DNA from: Solirubrobacteraceae bacterium
GTDB lineage: Bacteria > Actinomycetota > Thermoleophilia > Solirubrobacterales > Solirubrobacteraceae
Reading direction: 5' to 3'
NCBI GenBank assembly: GCA_030043235.1
Contig: JASHYF010000451.1
Span: 1 to 6,689 of the forward strand
DNA: 6,689 nt
Within the stretch, counting starts at the first letter, position 1. Each line of letters starts with the position of its first letter. The notes beneath the pieces are model-generated. The model saw only the letters and a program-made list of their open reading frames with translations. It did not search any database and had not been told where the DNA came from. Positions 5,827-6,689 of the stretch are shown piece after piece. A program made the position numbers and the translations under genes.

Positions 5827-6189
5827 GTGTTCGTGATCATCGCTGCGGCACTCGGCGCGACGGCGTTCAGCGCGATGTTCGCCGTGGCGCTCGGGCGCAT
5901 GGCGGGAGCCGCGGACGCGGAGTCCGAGCGAATGCTGGCTGAACGCCGCACCCCCCCTGGCGGCACACCGCCTGCGGGGGCGCGGGTGGGCGCGCAGGGC
6001 ACGATCACCGCTCACCCGCAGAGCTACGCGGGGTTGGCGCGCGCCCAGTCGACGATCGGCTGGGAGCCGTCGATGACGGTGCCGTCGTCGAGGACGAGCG
6101 TGGGCACCCAGCGGTTGCCGGTCAGCTCCTGCACCTCGCGCCGCCCGCGCGTCAGGTTGAAGACGCCGGGAAGCGGCGCGAACCCGTAG
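5827..6189 (+). CDS. Putative small membrane protein (hypothetical)
   Basis: An open frame of 120 codons starting with GTG, preceded by AAGGGG (5813-5818) at a good eight-base spacing. Residues 2-24 ([20 protein letters not shown] and on) make one convincing transmembrane helix or uncleaved signal anchor. A short charged segment follows ([13 protein letters not shown], 29-41), then a Pro/Gly-rich linker. G/C-ending codons predominate in 5827-6023, where no opposing gene explains them, so the N-terminal 65 residues look real. From about residue 66 the frame runs antisense to the glutaredoxin-like gene with third positions in register, so codon bias there is uninformative and the tail may be a read-through artefact. 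A seven-C run at 5951-5957 lies in the linker. I do not recognise a family, and the function is unknown. Confidence 0.4.
   Translation: MFVIIAAALGATAFSAMFAVALGRMAGAADAESERMLAERRTPPGGTPPAGARVGAQGTITAHPQSYAGLARAQSTIGWEPSMTVPSSRTSVGTQRLPVSSCTSRRPRVRLKTPGSGANP
5951..5980. terminator. GC-rich imperfect hairpin downstream of the glutaredoxin-like gene
   Basis: GGCGG (5959-5963) pairs with CCGCC (5968-5972) around CACA. After a T-T mismatch, one C-G pair and a C-C mismatch, five more C-G pairs follow (5951-5955 with 5976-5980). It lies 44-73 bp past the stop of the minus-strand glutaredoxin-like gene, a suitable place for its terminator, but it also falls inside the putative plus-strand membrane-protein frame. 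No T-run is present. Confidence 0.35.
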
Positions 6190-6305
6190 GACTTGATCAC
6201 CTCCGGGTCGTGCCCGGAGTCCTTCAACGCGTGGTATGCGTTGGCGCACGGGTGCCCGCCGGGGCGCGGCGTGGGAAACGTGCCCCAGCACACGTACAGC
6301 TTCAC
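6024..6305 (-). CDS. Glutaredoxin-like / GST N-terminal-domain small protein
   Basis: A 93-residue single-domain thioredoxin-fold protein, probably cytosolic. It begins with strand KLYVCWGTF and then a loop rich in Pro and Gly ([17 protein letters not shown], 11-27). The cis-proline motif VPTLVLDDG (Pro68) and [10 protein letters not shown] follow, as in glutaredoxins and GST N-terminal domains. Cysteines are at 6 and 20. Aligned with the usual CPYC, Cys20 falls at the second Cys and Gly17 at the first, so this is not a standard dithiol glutaredoxin; Cys6 may partner Cys20, or the protein may act as a monothiol. The GTG start at 6305 shares bases with a TGA that ends a fossil copy of the cupredoxin 3' end (GTGA overlap). 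GAAGGGA lies 13 bases upstream, inside that copy. It probably follows the cupredoxin gene in one transcript. Confidence 0.82.
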   Translation of the reverse strand: MKLYVCWGTFPTPRPGGHPCANAYHALKDSGHDPEVIKSYGFAPLPGVFNLTRGRREVQELTGNRWVPTLVLDDGTVIDGSQPIVDWARANPA

Positions 6306-6458
6306 GAGACGTTCAGCGTCCCTTCCATGCCCGCTTGGCGGTGTCCGGGGACCGACGACACGCTCAGCGTCCCCCCATGCCCGCCTGGGAGTGTCCGGGG
6401 AGCGTCACGAGACGTTCAGCGTCCCTTCCATGCCCGCCTGGCGGTGTCCGGGGACCGA
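6302..6458. repeat. Three tandem copies of the cupredoxin 3' end
   Basis: Copy A (6302-6355) and copy C (6405-6458) match in 53 of 54 bases, the only difference being T6335 against C6438. Copy B (about 6360-6404) is shorter and diverged, lacks one base in the GGGA run, and so reaches TGA early. The shared ATGCCCGC starts at 6327, 6377 and 6430, giving periods of 50 and 53 bp. Copy C is the true end of the cupredoxin gene ([14 protein letters not shown], then TGA). Copy A still encodes the same final residues and TGA but is separated from any gene body, and its TGA overlaps the GTG of the glutaredoxin-like gene. Copy B would read PGHSQAGMGG. The pattern indicates partial tandem duplication of a gene end. 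Confidence 0.9.
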
Positions 6459-6689
6459 GCAGTAGAACACGTATTTGCCGGGCTTCAGTTTCAGCGTGAG
6501 CGTGCGGGTCCCGCCTTTGAAGGTGGGCGTTGCGCCCAGCACCTTGCTGCCTTCGGCGACGGTGACGTTGTGTTCGAGCGGCGACATGTTGGCCATCGTG
6601 ATCGTCACCGTGCCCGCCTGCGCGTACAGCTCCTTGGTGTTGTACTTGAGCAGGCCGCTCGGGTTGGCTGCGAGCTTCAGCGAGTGGCT
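6405..6689 (-). CDS. Cupredoxin / plastocyanin-like blue copper protein (partial)
   Basis: The 94 C-terminal residues of a type-1 copper protein; the start lies beyond the right edge. The visible part is a complete-looking cupredoxin core: LKYNTKELYAQAGTVTITMA, SPLEHNVTVAEG, GTRTLTLKLKPGKYVFYCSV and GHRQAGMEGTLNV. All four copper ligands are present at fragment positions His40, Cys77, His82 and Met87, with the canonical C-x4-H-x4-M spacing. Proteins of this type are exported or lipid-anchored electron carriers, so a signal peptide is expected in the missing part. The initiator-like codons inside the fragment (GTG near 6608 and ATGs after it) are internal, because the fold clearly extends upstream of them. 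The gene ends at TGA 6405-6407, inside repeat copy C, 99 bp before the glutaredoxin-like gene on the same strand. Confidence 0.92.
   Translation of the reverse strand, partial: SHSLKLAANPSGLLKYNTKELYAQAGTVTITMANMSPLEHNVTVAEGSKVLGATPTFKGGTRTLTLKLKPGKYVFYCSVPGHRQAGMEGTLNVS

Noticed and set aside
5951..5957. Seven-C run as a phase-variable frameshift site in the small membrane-protein frame
   Set aside because: Adding or removing one C does not give a stop before the glutaredoxin-like gene, so no sensible short product is produced or switched off.
6302..6458. CRISPR-like array (three ~50-bp repeats)
   Set aside because: The units are directly abutting with no unique spacers, differ in length, and are clearly copies of the cupredoxin coding end. 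No cas gene is present.
6193..6499. Plus-strand small frames with repeated PCPPGGVRGP/RCPGTE-like peptides
   Set aside because: They are antisense readings of the repeated cupredoxin 3' ends; the periodicity comes from the DNA repeat.

Overview
The window is uniformly GC-rich, with G or C at nearly all third codon positions, several GTG starts and short intergenic gaps. This is the style of a high-GC actinobacterium. The glutaredoxin-like, TenA/haem-oxygenase-fold and GGDEF/HD-GYP proteins resemble ones I associate with Thermoleophilia (Solirubrobacterales and relatives), but that placement is an inference from protein style; no rRNA or marker gene is present.

Layout: 3-311 (+) is the 3' end of an unrecognised Arg/Asp-rich protein. 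419-1360 (+) is an alpha/beta hydrolase. Convergent with it, and 15 bp away, is a minus-strand pair: a membrane GGDEF/HD-GYP c-di-GMP protein (1376-2986) and, upstream of it, a ring-cleaving-dioxygenase-type glyoxalase-fold protein (3151-4086). The latter is divergent, 20 bp apart, from a SpoU/TrmH RNA methyltransferase (4107-4898, +). The methyltransferase converges on a TenA/CADD-like haem-oxygenase-fold protein (4964-5653, -). The right end holds a probable small membrane protein (5827-6189, +), a glutaredoxin-like protein (6024-6305, -) and the 3' part of a cupredoxin gene (6405 to the window end, -).

No single pathway joins all the genes. The minus-strand set at the right (blue-copper protein, thioredoxin-fold protein, putative diiron oxidase) has a common redox/metal flavour, and the left half pairs a hydrolase with c-di-GMP signalling.

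The least ordinary things are non-coding or architectural. (1) The 3' end of the cupredoxin gene is present three times in tandem, and the copy next to the glutaredoxin gene keeps an ancestral stop/start overlap. (2) A weaker 45-bp duplication of the same kind lies at the 3' end of the dioxygenase gene. (3) A 20-bp divergent junction contains one AT patch that can act as a -10 element for two (near-)leaderless genes. (4) The TenA-like protein carries a complete set of candidate diiron-oxidase ligands instead of a thiaminase signature. (5) An isolated AT-rich palindrome overlaps a stop codon. I see no phage, transposon, CRISPR or defence system.
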